From positions 372,001 to 436,000 of the forward strand of contig CAVXNC010000003.1 in the NCBI GenBank assembly GCA_963762865.1: 64,000 bases of DNA. The letters are read 5' to 3'. A program made the position numbers and the translations under genes. This document shows, one piece after another, positions 8,313 to 15,650 of this stretch (within the stretch, counting starts at the first letter, position 1; every line of letters starts with the position of its first letter). Source of the stretch: DATHAP01 sp963762865 (GTDB taxonomy: Bacteria; Actinomycetota; Actinomycetes; JACCUZ01). A model generated the notes under the pieces. That model worked only from the letters and a program-made list of their open reading frames with translations, was not told the DNA's origin and made no database searches.

Positions 8313-8597
8313 ATGCGTACCAGACACGTCCTGATCGGGGCTGCCGCCGGGCTTCTGATGGCCGCGGGAGCGGCCGCACCGGCGTCGGCAGGCCAACTGC
8401 CCGACAACTGCACGAAGGTCCAGGGAACAGTCACCTGCACGACGTTCGATGGCCCGGGCAACAACCAGGCCGGGGTGGGCGAGACCACGGTCGACGAGAC
8501 CCAGGGCAACGCGACCAACAAGTCGCCGGAGCCCCAGGATCTCGACACCAGCACCTCGTGCAAGCCGCCGAAGTCGCAGGGATCGCCCTGCCCGTGA
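8313..8597 (+). CDS. small secreted protein, four cysteines, unknown function
   Basis: A 94-residue preprotein. A Sec signal peptide is clear: basic start MRTRH, hydrophobic core to about residue 21, then an APASA-G cleavage site near residue 26-27. The mature ~68 residues are Asn/Thr/Gly-rich with four Cys in two close pairs (DNCTKVQGTVTC near the start, CKPPKSQGSPC at the end), suggesting two disulfides in a mini-protein. GGGGGAAGGGG precedes the ATG. No family recognised; a cell-surface or secreted small protein of developmental type is possible. Confidence 0.65.
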   Translation: MRTRHVLIGAAAGLLMAAGAAAPASAGQLPDNCTKVQGTVTCTTFDGPGNNQAGVGETTVDETQGNATNKSPEPQDLDTSTSCKPPKSQGSPCP

Positions 8598-8636
8598 TTT
8601 CCCCGCTGCTCCGGTAGAGCGGCGCGTTTGTCAGGC

Positions 8637-8665
8637 GGCCCCGCCCTCCTCAGGTGGGCGGGGCC
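8637..8665. terminator. bidirectional hairpin terminator
   Basis: A perfect 10-bp stem, GGCCCCGCCC (8637-8646) with GGGCGGGGCC (8656-8665), and a 9-base loop. It sits between the converging 3' ends of the secreted-protein gene and the double-GNAT gene, so it can serve both. Confidence 0.8.
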
Positions 8666-8686
8666 GAGTCGCGCGCGGACGCTGCT

Positions 8687-9727
8687 TCAGATGCGCACGA
8701 CATCGCCGTTCCCGGCGGGCGCCACGATCGTCACGGCGTAGTTGGTCCAGCGCGACTCGACCTCGAGGCCGACGCGTCGGTAGACGTCGAGCGCGCCTGT
8801 CGGGTTCTCCGAGTCAACTGCCAGTGCCGCCACGTCGTAGCCGGCCGCCCGATAGGCGTGCATCGCGTGGCCGAGCAGTGCGGTCGCCAGCCCGTTGCCC
8901 CGGTGCGCCCGCCGGGTGCCGACCTTGTCGACGTAGGCCTCCCGGCGGCCGGTGACCTCGAAGTCCGCCTCGAACTCGGCGGTGAGCACGTAGGCGACGA
9001 GCTCGCCGCTGCGGTCCGCGCGTTCAGCGTCGTCCGTGTCGTCCGACTCGGCCGTCGTGACGACGAAGCAGACGTCGGGACGGAACTGGCGTGACCCGAT
9101 GACCGACTGCTGCCATCGGGCCGCCGACCACGGCGCGGCGCCGGGGTGGTCGAGGAAGGCCACGTTGTGGGTCTCGCGTAACGCCTCGGCCATCGACGCG
9201 TCGTAGCCGCTCAGGCGGTAGCCAGCGGGGAGCGGCCGAGCCGGCGGAAGACGGTCGTCCAGAGCCGCCCGCATCACGAAGGTCCACCGCTCCGGCCGCA
9301 GGCCGACCGAGGCCAGTAGGTCCGCCTGGGCGACGTCGGCGGCCCCGCCGGTGACCACGAGCCGCGCCGGCAGCTCGGGGTGGCGCTCGTCGCGCGCCCG
9401 ACCGGCCCGCGCGACCATCGCCTGCGCGAGCATCGTCCCGATGCCCTCACCTCGCCGGGCGGGCCGCACGCCGCCGCGTCCCTCCAGCGAGTAGTGCCCG
9501 TCGCCGACCCCGTACGGAAGCACCGCGAAGTAGCCGACCATCTCCCCGCCGGCGTCGAAGGCACCGACGAAGTCCTTCCCGACCTCGACCTCCGGCCCGG
9601 CCATCTCCTCGGCGAGGTCGGCGGCGGCGAAGTGCTCGCCGGTCCGCTCGTCCTCCTCGACCGCCGCCAGCACGTTCGCCCACGCATCGACGTCGCCGGT
9701 TGTCAGCGGGCGCAGCGTGATGTCCAC
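8687..9727 (-). CDS. tandem-domain GNAT N-acetyltransferase
   Basis: A 346-residue protein with two GNAT domains. In the first, VRPARRGEGIGTMLAQAM is motif A (about residues 88-105). In the second, TRRAHRGNGLATALLGHAMH is motif A and SENPTGALDVYRRVGLEVESRW is the C-terminal motif. Two-domain GNATs include mycothiol synthase (MshD), but landmarks specific to MshD are not obvious, so I leave it unnamed. Start is GTG 9727; the frame stays open far upstream only because it runs antisense to the desaturase. It shares a terminator with the secreted-protein gene. Confidence 0.8.
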   Translation of the reverse strand: MDITLRPLTTGDVDAWANVLAAVEEDERTGEHFAAADLAEEMAGPEVEVGKDFVGAFDAGGEMVGYFAVLPYGVGDGHYSLEGRGGVRPARRGEGIGTMLAQAMVARAGRARDERHPELPARLVVTGGAADVAQADLLASVGLRPERWTFVMRAALDDRLPPARPLPAGYRLSGYDASMAEALRETHNVAFLDHPGAAPWSAARWQQSVIGSRQFRPDVCFVVTTAESDDTDDAERADRSGELVAYVLTAEFEADFEVTGRREAYVDKVGTRRAHRGNGLATALLGHAMHAYRAAGYDVAALAVDSENPTGALDVYRRVGLEVESRWTNYAVTIVAPAGNGDVVRI

Positions 9728-9828
9728 GTGCCAGAGCGTAGGAGCCGCAGCCGGCCGCCGCGGACCGACGACGAGCGCTGACGGGAGGTGGAGGGGAGCG
9801 CCCGTCGTCGGTAGCTGACCGCAAAGGG

Positions 9829-10914
9829 TCAGCGGCCCGCAGGCACCTCCTGGCGGCCGAGCCGCCGGCGGACCGTGTCGCGGCCGACCGAGTCCAGGTG
9901 TCGGACGGAGCGTCGGTAGGACCGGACAAGGCCGCACTCCACATAGGGCACGCCGATCTCCAGGCAGAAGGCGCGCACCAGCGGCTGCGCCCGACGCAGC
10001 GAGGCACTCGGCATGCTCGGGAAGAGGTGGTGCTCGATCTGGTAGTTGAGGCCGCCGAGCAGCACCTCGACCGCCCGCCCGCCGGTCACGTTGCGCGACG
10101 TGATGACCTGCCGCCGCAGGTAGTCCCAGTTGTCGCCAGGGCGCTCCATCGGCATCCCCTTGTGGTTGGGCGCGAACGACATCCCCATGTAGAGGCCGAA
10201 GACCCCTTGCTGGACCGCGACGAAAGCGACCGCCTGCCACAGCGGCAGGACCACGGCGACGGCCGTCAGGAAGAGGACGATGTGCAGCAGCAGCAAGGAC
10301 CCCTCGAGGTTCCGCCGCGGCACCGACCCGCTGCGGAGCGCTCGCACGCTCGCGGTGTGCAGGTTCATCCCCTCGAGGAGCAGCATCGGGAAGAACAGGT
10401 AGGCCTGCGCCGCGGTGAGCAACCGGGTCGCGCCGCGCCGCTTGCGGGCCTGCGACGCATCGAAGACCAGCGCGCCCGCGGCCACGTCCGGGTCGCGCTC
10501 GAGGTCGTTGGGGTGCGCGTGGTGCCGGTTGTGCTTGTCCAGCCACCAGCCGTAGCTGAGCCCGATGCCCAGGTTGCCGACGAGCAGACCGAAGGCGTAC
10601 GACGCCCGGCGGGTGCGGAAGATCTGCTTGTGGCCGCCGTCGTGGCCGAGGAAGCCCAGCTGGGTCGACATCAGGCCGAGGAAGGCTGCGGTGCCGAGCT
10701 GCCACCAGCTCGAGCCGATCAGCACGAAGGCCGTCCATCCGGCCACGACGAGCAGCAGCGTGAGGGTGATCCGCAGCGCGAAGTAGCCGGGTCGCCGGCG
10801 CATGAGCCCGGCCGCCCGCACCCGCCGGGAGAGCTCGGAGTAGCTGCTGCCGCGCCGGGACGATGGGTCGACAGGCGCAGGGGTCGACACGTCGGTGGTC
10901 TCGGTGGTGGCCAT
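9829..10914 (-). CDS. membrane fatty acid desaturase
   Basis: A 361-residue integral-membrane di-iron desaturase that puts a double bond into acyl chains. All three histidine boxes are present: HDGGH (residues 91-95), HNRHH (128-132) and QIEHH (292-296). The glutamine at the start of the third box is typical of acyl-lipid or linoleoyl-CoA (front-end, delta-6-like) desaturases. About four transmembrane segments lie between the boxes. The start is ATG 10914. A small perfect hairpin (9814-9833) covers its stop codon and may end transcription. Confidence 0.88.
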   Translation of the reverse strand: MATTETTDVSTPAPVDPSSRRGSSYSELSRRVRAAGLMRRRPGYFALRITLTLLLVVAGWTAFVLIGSSWWQLGTAAFLGLMSTQLGFLGHDGGHKQIFRTRRASYAFGLLVGNLGIGLSYGWWLDKHNRHHAHPNDLERDPDVAAGALVFDASQARKRRGATRLLTAAQAYLFFPMLLLEGMNLHTASVRALRSGSVPRRNLEGSLLLLHIVLFLTAVAVVLPLWQAVAFVAVQQGVFGLYMGMSFAPNHKGMPMERPGDNWDYLRRQVITSRNVTGGRAVEVLLGGLNYQIEHHLFPSMPSASLRRAQPLVRAFCLEIGVPYVECGLVRSYRRSVRHLDSVGRDTVRRRLGRQEVPAGR

Positions 10915-11073
10915 GGGGGGCACGTCTCCCGGTCGGGTGCTGAGGCGACCGCCGGGTCCGGGACGTACCGCTTGGTTCGCTTCAACGGTACCCCCGGCCA
11001 CGGGAACCAACCAGGAGACGTTCCCCCACTCGTCGCTGGCCAGCTGACGCAGTCCCCTGCCAGCATCACCGGT

Positions 11074-11502
11074 GTGAGCGACGACTACCCGACGGTGCGG
11101 CAGGTGGTGCTGGACAGCACCGACACCAGGGGGCTGGCCGAGTTCTACCGGCAGCTCCTCGGTTACGAGTACCGGCCCGGTGACGAGCGGCCGCCGGCCG
11201 GCGAGCCGGACGAGAACGGCCAGGACTGGCTGGTGCTGCGCGACCGTGACGGCCGCGCCGCCATGGCCTTCCAGCAGGTGAGCGAGCTGCCCAGGGCGAC
11301 CTGGCCGGAGGGCCCGCACCCGCAGCAGCTGCACCTGGACATGACGGTGCCGACGGCCGTCGCCCTGGAGGAGCAGCACCGGCGGGCGCTCGGGCTCGGC
11401 GCCGAGCTGCTCTACGACCGTTCCGACGACGAGGAGGAGCCGCTGCGCGTCTATGCCGACCCGGCCGGCCACCCTTTCTGCATCTTCGTCAGCGCCGGCT
11501 GA
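11074..11502 (+). CDS. VOC family protein (glyoxalase/bleomycin-resistance fold)
   Basis: A 142-residue protein of the vicinal-oxygen-chelate superfamily: QVVLDSTDTRGLAEFYRQLLGYE near the start, LHLDMTV in the middle and VYADPAGHPFCIFV at the end, the usual metal-ligand region. Start chosen at GTG 11074. It is divergent from the desaturase (160 bp apart). Substrate unknown; members include dioxygenases, lyases and drug-binding proteins. Confidence 0.8.
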   Translation: MSDDYPTVRQVVLDSTDTRGLAEFYRQLLGYEYRPGDERPPAGEPDENGQDWLVLRDRDGRAAMAFQQVSELPRATWPEGPHPQQLHLDMTVPTAVALEEQHRRALGLGAELLYDRSDDEEEPLRVYADPAGHPFCIFVSAG

Positions 11503-11532
11503 GGGGAAAGTCAGCCCGGGCGCGGCCTGACG

Positions 11533-11973
11533 TCAGGACGGGGACGAGCCGTCCCAGGACCGCGGCAGCAGGTAGCGCACGGCGACCGCCGACGCCTCGT
11601 CGGTCGCCACCGGTCCCGGTGAGGAGACGAGTGAGAGCACCGCTTCGGCCAGCGTGCGGACCTTGATGTTCTGGTGGCTGGAGACGCGGACCAGCAAGGC
11701 CCACGCGGCGTCGGCGTCGATGCGATGAAGTGCCATCAGGCACCCGCGGGCCTGGTCGACGACGGCGTGCGACGCGAGCGCGGTCTGGAGCTGGTCGACG
11801 CGCGCCTGGAGGTCCTCGAGGCTCTGCGGTTCCTCGGGGGCAGGGTCGGGTTCGACGGTGTCCTGGCTGGACAAGGCGGGCTCAACCTCACGGCAGGGGA
11901 GGGACGTGGCCGGCCCTGCTCTGGACCCATGACCCTGGTCAAGCGACCCAGAGGGTATCGCGACCGCAGTCAT
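11533..11973 (-). CDS. ANTAR domain protein (RNA-binding antiterminator type)
   Basis: 146 residues: an ~50-residue low-complexity N-terminus, then an ANTAR domain (LQTALASHAVVDQARGCLMAL, then VRVSSHQNIKVRTLAEAVL, about residues 62-114). ANTAR domains bind paired hairpins in mRNA leaders and prevent termination. No receiver or GAF sensor is attached, so its input must come from elsewhere. Start ATG 11973 has a weak ribosome site, so a shorter protein is possible. Convergent with the VOC gene. Confidence 0.75.
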   Translation of the reverse strand: MTAVAIPSGSLDQGHGSRAGPATSLPCREVEPALSSQDTVEPDPAPEEPQSLEDLQARVDQLQTALASHAVVDQARGCLMALHRIDADAAWALLVRVSSHQNIKVRTLAEAVLSLVSSPGPVATDEASAVAVRYLLPRSWDGSSPS

Positions 11974-12015
11974 CGCCGCCGCAGCCCTCGCGTCCTCATC
12001 TCGCCGGTGTCCTGC

Positions 12016-12648
12016 TCATCGATCCGCCCCGCTCTCGACCTTCGGCGGGTCGTCGTCGCCACGCCTGCGCAGCAGGCCGATCCCCGGCAGACCGGTCATC
12101 ACTCGGCGCAGGTCCTCCACCACCTCGAGCAGCTCGTGCAGGTCCGGCCCGACACGGTCCAGCTTCGACAGCGCCGGCAGTACGTCGGTCTCCACGTGCT
12201 CGAGCAGCAGCGGCATCCGGTCGATCAGCGCGATGGCTGCGTCCACCTCGTGCTCTCCGAGCCCGTCGGCGAACCGCTTGGCCTGCGGCGCGAGCCGGCG
12301 CAGGGTCGGCTCCCACTGGCCGAGGGATGTGTCCAGGCGGTCCAGCACGCCCGCGGCGGCGTCCGTCCGGTGCCCGGCCTCGCGGGTCACAACATCGGCA
12401 GCGTCCAGGATCTTCTGCGTTCGTACGGTGGCGAGGTCGGCCGCGTCGACGACCGTGTCGGTCCGCTCGACGAGGACGTCCACCCGGTCCACCACGGCTT
12501 CGACCCGGTCGAGCAGCGCCTCCATCCGGGTCATCGCGGCCGCGGCGCGCGGGACCAGGCTGATCGCGGTTTGGACGGCCTCGGCGGCTGCGGCCGCGCT
12601 GCCGAACAGGGCGGCGGTTCCGGGAAGGGGGAGTCGCATAGGCGTCAC
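12016..12648 (-). CDS. conserved coiled-coil protein, unknown function
   Basis: A 210-residue Ala/Asp/Val-rich protein. A hydrophobic or amphipathic N-terminus (residues 8-38) is followed by long heptad-like helices (MTRMEALLDRVEAVVDRVDVL and onward). The C-terminus is charged. Start could be GTG 12648 (GGGGA upstream) or ATG 12639. It lies between the ANTAR and LytR-C genes in the same direction. Similar actinobacterial proteins are annotated only as hypothetical, to my knowledge. Confidence 0.65.
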   Translation of the reverse strand: MTPMRLPLPGTAALFGSAAAAAEAVQTAISLVPRAAAAMTRMEALLDRVEAVVDRVDVLVERTDTVVDAADLATVRTQKILDAADVVTREAGHRTDAAAGVLDRLDTSLGQWEPTLRRLAPQAKRFADGLGEHEVDAAIALIDRMPLLLEHVETDVLPALSKLDRVGPDLHELLEVVEDLRRVMTGLPGIGLLRRRGDDDPPKVESGADR

Positions 12649-12693
12649 CGTTCCCCGGCAGGACCGGTCGCAAAGGTGTCGGAGGTCGGCAGG

Positions 12694-13254
12694 TCAGCAG
12701 CCTGCGGGCGTGGGCGACGGCGAGGGGGAGAGCACGGCAGCTGCCTCGGCCCGGGTCAGCAGGTGGTCGAACTCCGCTCCCAGGACCAGGTCGACCGACC
12801 TGTTGGCACGCTGGTCCGGCACGCTGACGACCGTACCGACCTGTGCCGCGACGGTCCGGGCCGCTCCGTCGCCCGCTTCGCTGTGGCGCACCTCGGCGAT
12901 GCCGGTGACGGTGCGCTCCAACGGGTCGTTGTCGACCTTGCCGACGGTGAATCCGCGCCGGCCCAGCTGGCCGGCGACCTCGGTGGCGAGACCGCGCTGG
13001 TCGGTCGCGTTGTAGACGTTGACCTTGATCTTGGCTGGTGCCACCACCGCGGGGAGCGGGGTCGGTGTCGGGCAGGTCTTGGGCGGCGTGGCGCGGACGG
13101 TGGGCTCGTCGTCGCGGGTCGTCTGCCACGCGAGGAACGCGAGGCTGACGAGGGCGAGCAGCGTAACGGCGACGACGGCGACCCGACGGCCCGCGACGGA
13201 GCGCGCGCCGCGGCGGCGCAGCGGGCGGGCCCCCTGGCCGCGGGGGGTGAACAT
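12694..13254 (-). CDS. LytR C-terminal domain protein (LytR_C), membrane-anchored
   Basis: 186 residues: a basic cytoplasmic N-terminus, one transmembrane helix near residues 25-45, a Pro/Thr linker, then a LytR_C domain (KIKVNVYNATDQRGLATEVAGQLGRRGF, about residues 73-100) outside the cell. The domain occurs at the C-terminus of LytR-CpsA-Psr wall-polymer ligases and also alone, as here. ATG 13254 chosen; the longer frame is antisense to a neighbour. It follows the VapB-like gene on the same strand, a pairing I recall from streptomycetes. Confidence 0.8.
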   Translation of the reverse strand: MFTPRGQGARPLRRRGARSVAGRRVAVVAVTLLALVSLAFLAWQTTRDDEPTVRATPPKTCPTPTPLPAVVAPAKIKVNVYNATDQRGLATEVAGQLGRRGFTVGKVDNDPLERTVTGIAEVRHSEAGDGAARTVAAQVGTVVSVPDQRANRSVDLVLGAEFDHLLTRAEAAAVLSPSPSPTPAGC

Positions 13255-13285
13255 CGACACGGTGCTGCCTGCTGCCTGTGGTCGC

Positions 13286-13594
13286 TCAGTCGTCGAGCTC
13301 GAGCACGCGGGCGTGGAGCATCGGACGTTGCTGGAGCGCGGCGCGCAGCGCGCGGTGCAGGCCGTCCTCGAGGTAGAGCTCACCCCGCCACTGGACGACG
13401 TGGGCGAAGAGGTCGCCGAAGTAGGTGGAGTCCTCCGTCATGACCCGGTCGAGGTCCATCTCGCGCTTGGTGGTGATCAGCTCGTCGATGCGCACCTGGG
13501 TCGGCGGCAGGTCGCCCCACTGGCTCTGGGTCATCCCGTGGTCGGGGTAGGGCCGATGGTCCCCGACCGCCTTGAAGATCACCCTCGCCAGCAT
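13286..13594 (-). CDS. VapB-like family protein (annotated as type II antitoxin), function unproven
   Basis: A 102-residue protein with FKAVGDHRPYPDHGMTQSQW, PPTQVRIDELITTKREMDLD and GDLFAHVVQWRGELYLEDGLHRALRAALQQR. This family is common in actinomycetes and is often labelled 'VapB family antitoxin', but no toxin gene lies beside it here; the neighbour is the LytR_C gene, 31 bp downstream. The C-terminal DGLHRALRAA motif recalls ParB/Srx-like nucleotide-binding proteins. Start ATG 13594. It is divergent from the HerA-like gene, 39 bp apart. Confidence 0.75.
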   Translation of the reverse strand: MLARVIFKAVGDHRPYPDHGMTQSQWGDLPPTQVRIDELITTKREMDLDRVMTEDSTYFGDLFAHVVQWRGELYLEDGLHRALRAALQQRPMLHARVLELDD

Positions 13595-13633
13595 AGGCTG
13601 GCCGCCCCATCGAGCCGCCGCAGGGAGGCGCGC

Positions 13634-15211
13634 ATGTCGGGCAGTGGTGCCGCAGGAGACGACCGGGTCGCCGAGGTCGCGAAGGGCTACGCGTTCGACG
13701 GGCCGGCGATCGAGCTCGGCGCCCTGGTCGAGGACGGCACCGCGCGACCCGAGGCGGCCGTGCGCATCCCGCTCGCGATGGTCAACCGGCACGGCCTCGT
13801 CGCCGGCGCGACCGGCACCGGCAAGACCAAGACGCTGCAGCTGATGGCCGAGCAGCTCTCCGCCGCCGGCGTGCCGGTGCTGGCCGCCGACATCAAGGGT
13901 GACCTGTCGGGCCTCGCGCAGGCGGGGGACAGCAACGACAAGGTGACAGCGCGGGCGACGGAGGTCGGGCAGACGTGGTCCGGCGTCGCCTGCCCGGTCG
14001 AGCTGCTGGCGTTGGGTGGCGAGGGCTCGGGGTTGACGCTGCGCGCGACCATGACGTCGTTCGGTCCCACCTTGCTCTCGAAGGTGCTCGGGCTGAACGA
14101 GGTGCAGGAGTCGTCGCTCGGGTTGGTCTTCCACTTCGCCGACAAGGCGGGGCTGCCGATGCTCGACCTCAAGGACCTGCGCGCGGTCATCCAGTACCTG
14201 ACCAGCGACGAGGGCGAGCAGGAGCTGAAGTCGCTGGGCGGCCTGTCGCGCGCGACCGCCGGCGTGATCCTGCGCGAGCTGATCGGGTTCGAGGACCAAG
14301 GGGCTGACAGGTTCTTCGGCGAGCCCGAGTTCGACACCGCCGACCTGCTCCGCGTCGATGCGTCGGGCCGGGGGATCGTGTCGCTGCTGGAGCTGCCGCA
14401 GCTGCAGGACCGGCCACGGCTCTTCTCGACGTTCCTCATGTGGCTGCTCGCCGACCTCTTCCACGACCTGCCCGAGGTCGGCGACGTCGACAAGCCCAAG
14501 CTGGTCTTCTTCTTCGACGAGGCGCACCTGCTCTTCGACGACGCGTCGAAGGAGTTCCTCGACGCGATCGCGCAGACCGTGCGGCTGATCCGGTCCAAGG
14601 GTGTCGGTGTCTTCTTCGTGACGCAGACCCCGAAGGACGTGCCGGGCGACGTGCTGGCCCAGCTCGCCAACCGGGTGCAGCACGCGCTGCGCGCCTTCAC
14701 CCCGGCCGACGCGAAGGCACTGAAGGCGACCGCATCGACCTTCCCGATGTCGGGCTACGACCTCGAGGAGGTGCTGACGCAGGTCGGCATCGGCGAGGCG
14801 GTCGTCACGGTGATGTCGGAGCGCGGCGCACCGACGCCGGTGGCGTGGACCCGGCTGCGGGCACCTCAGTCCCGGATGGCGCCGGCCGATGCGGCCGTGC
14901 TGACGGCGGCCGTGGAGTCCTCGCCGCTGCGGCCGAAGTACTCCGAGCAGGTGGACCGCGACTCGGCCTACGAGCGGCTGGCCGCCAAGCTGCAGAAGGC
15001 GCCGGCCGGCCCGGCCGGTGGCGACGGTGGGGTCGCAGGGAAGGCGCCGAAGGCTCCCAAGGCGCCGAGGGCTCCTCGCGAGCGCGCACCGGAGAAGTCC
15101 ACGACCGAGAAGGTGCTGGAGTCGTCGGCGTTCAAGCAGATGGCCCGGTCGGCTGCCGCGGTGATCGGCCGCGAGATCACCCGCAGCATCTTCAACACCC
15201 GCAGCCGCTGA
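13634..15211 (+). CDS. HerA-like helicase/ATPase (DUF853 family)
   Basis: A 525-residue FtsK/HerA-superfamily ATPase. Walker A is GATGTGKT (residues 58-65), followed by DIKGDLSGLAQ; Walker B is LVFFFDEAHLLF near residue 295, and the sensor FFVTQTPKDVP follows. A Lys/Ala/Pro linker near residues 460-485 leads to a C-terminal helix. Start ATG 13634 with GGAGG nearby. Related DUF853 proteins occur widely and may pump or remodel DNA; the exact role is unknown. tRNA-Ser lies just past its 3' end on the opposite strand. Confidence 0.85.
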   Translation: MSGSGAAGDDRVAEVAKGYAFDGPAIELGALVEDGTARPEAAVRIPLAMVNRHGLVAGATGTGKTKTLQLMAEQLSAAGVPVLAADIKGDLSGLAQAGDSNDKVTARATEVGQTWSGVACPVELLALGGEGSGLTLRATMTSFGPTLLSKVLGLNEVQESSLGLVFHFADKAGLPMLDLKDLRAVIQYLTSDEGEQELKSLGGLSRATAGVILRELIGFEDQGADRFFGEPEFDTADLLRVDASGRGIVSLLELPQLQDRPRLFSTFLMWLLADLFHDLPEVGDVDKPKLVFFFDEAHLLFDDASKEFLDAIAQTVRLIRSKGVGVFFVTQTPKDVPGDVLAQLANRVQHALRAFTPADAKALKATASTFPMSGYDLEEVLTQVGIGEAVVTVMSERGAPTPVAWTRLRAPQSRMAPADAAVLTAAVESSPLRPKYSEQVDRDSAYERLAAKLQKAPAGPAGGDGGVAGKAPKAPKAPRAPRERAPEKSTTEKVLESSAFKQMARSAAAVIGREITRSIFNTRSR

Positions 15212-15224
15212 CCGGCGATTCTGG

Positions 15225-15312
15225 TGGCGGAGGACGCGGGATTCGAACCCGCGAGGGGTTGCCCCCAACACGCTTTCCAAGCGTGCGCCCTAGGCCACTA
15301 GGCGAGTCCTCC
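15225..15312 (-). tRNA. tRNA-Ser (anticodon GGA)
   Basis: A class II tRNA on the minus strand. Acceptor stem GGAGGAC (15312-15306) pairs with GTCCTCC (15235-15229), discriminator G, and CCA is encoded (15227-15225). The anticodon loop contains GGA, reading UCC and UCU codons. The long variable arm is present. Confidence 0.95.
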
Positions 15313-15371
15313 GCGGAGCAGGGTACCGGAGCGCCCGAGCGCACCAAGACCGTGCTGCGGCCCCTGTCGTC

Positions 15372-15422
15372 GTGGACGCCGCAGCACCAGACACGCCGCG
15401 TGTGCGGTGTGTCGGCGTCCAC
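15372..15422. repeat. long imperfect hairpin in the tRNA-Ser/SRP RNA divergent promoter region
   Basis: Inner arms 15390-15399 and 15404-15413 pair with one mismatch around a 4-base loop. Outer arms 15372-15380 and 15414-15422 pair perfectly (GTGGACGCC with GGCGTCCAC), with a 9-base bulge on one side. It lies between the 5' ends of tRNA-Ser(GGA) and the SRP RNA gene. No coding frame explains it. It could be a terminator, a regulator site or a remnant of a mobile element. Confidence 0.5.
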
Positions 15423-15467
15423 AAGGCGGGGGTCTGGTCCGGCCGCTGCGGCCGGTAGAGTGGGCCA

Positions 15468-15560
15468 CCGACCCCTCGTGCGGCGTCATCCCGCTGAACT
15501 CCCCCAGGGCCGGAAGGCAGCAAGGGTAGGCAGGCTCTGGCGGGTGTGCGGGGGGTCCCT
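15468..15560 (+). ncRNA. ffs: signal recognition particle RNA (small bacterial 4.5S type)
   Basis: The conserved SRP domain IV is present: CAGGGCCGGAAGGCAGCAAGGG with its GGAA tetraloop, flanked by the complementary arms CCGACCCCTCGTG... and ...GCGGGGGGTC. Length about 93 bases, the single-hairpin form typical of actinomycetes. A TAGAGT hexamer at 15456-15461, seven bases before the proposed 5' end, fits a -10 box. It pairs with Ffh for membrane protein targeting. Location just upstream of dnaX is common in actinomycetes. Ends are approximate by a few bases. Confidence 0.93.
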
Positions 15561-15650
15561 TTCGTCCCCGGTGGCCGCCAGGCATCCGACCGGCCGCCGC
15601 CCGGTGGAGACCCGGCGCGGGGGGTCGGCGCACCCGGCTAGGGTCGGTGC

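Noticed and set aside
9898..11502. A 534-residue plus-strand open frame
   Set aside because: Most of it is antisense to the desaturase; the real gene is only the VOC protein from 11074.
13286..13594. Toxin-antitoxin module
   Set aside because: No toxin gene on either side of the VapB-like gene.
13286..15280. A 664-residue minus-strand open frame
   Set aside because: Only its last 102 codons are a real gene; the rest is antisense to the HerA-like gene and tRNA-Ser, kept open by high GC.
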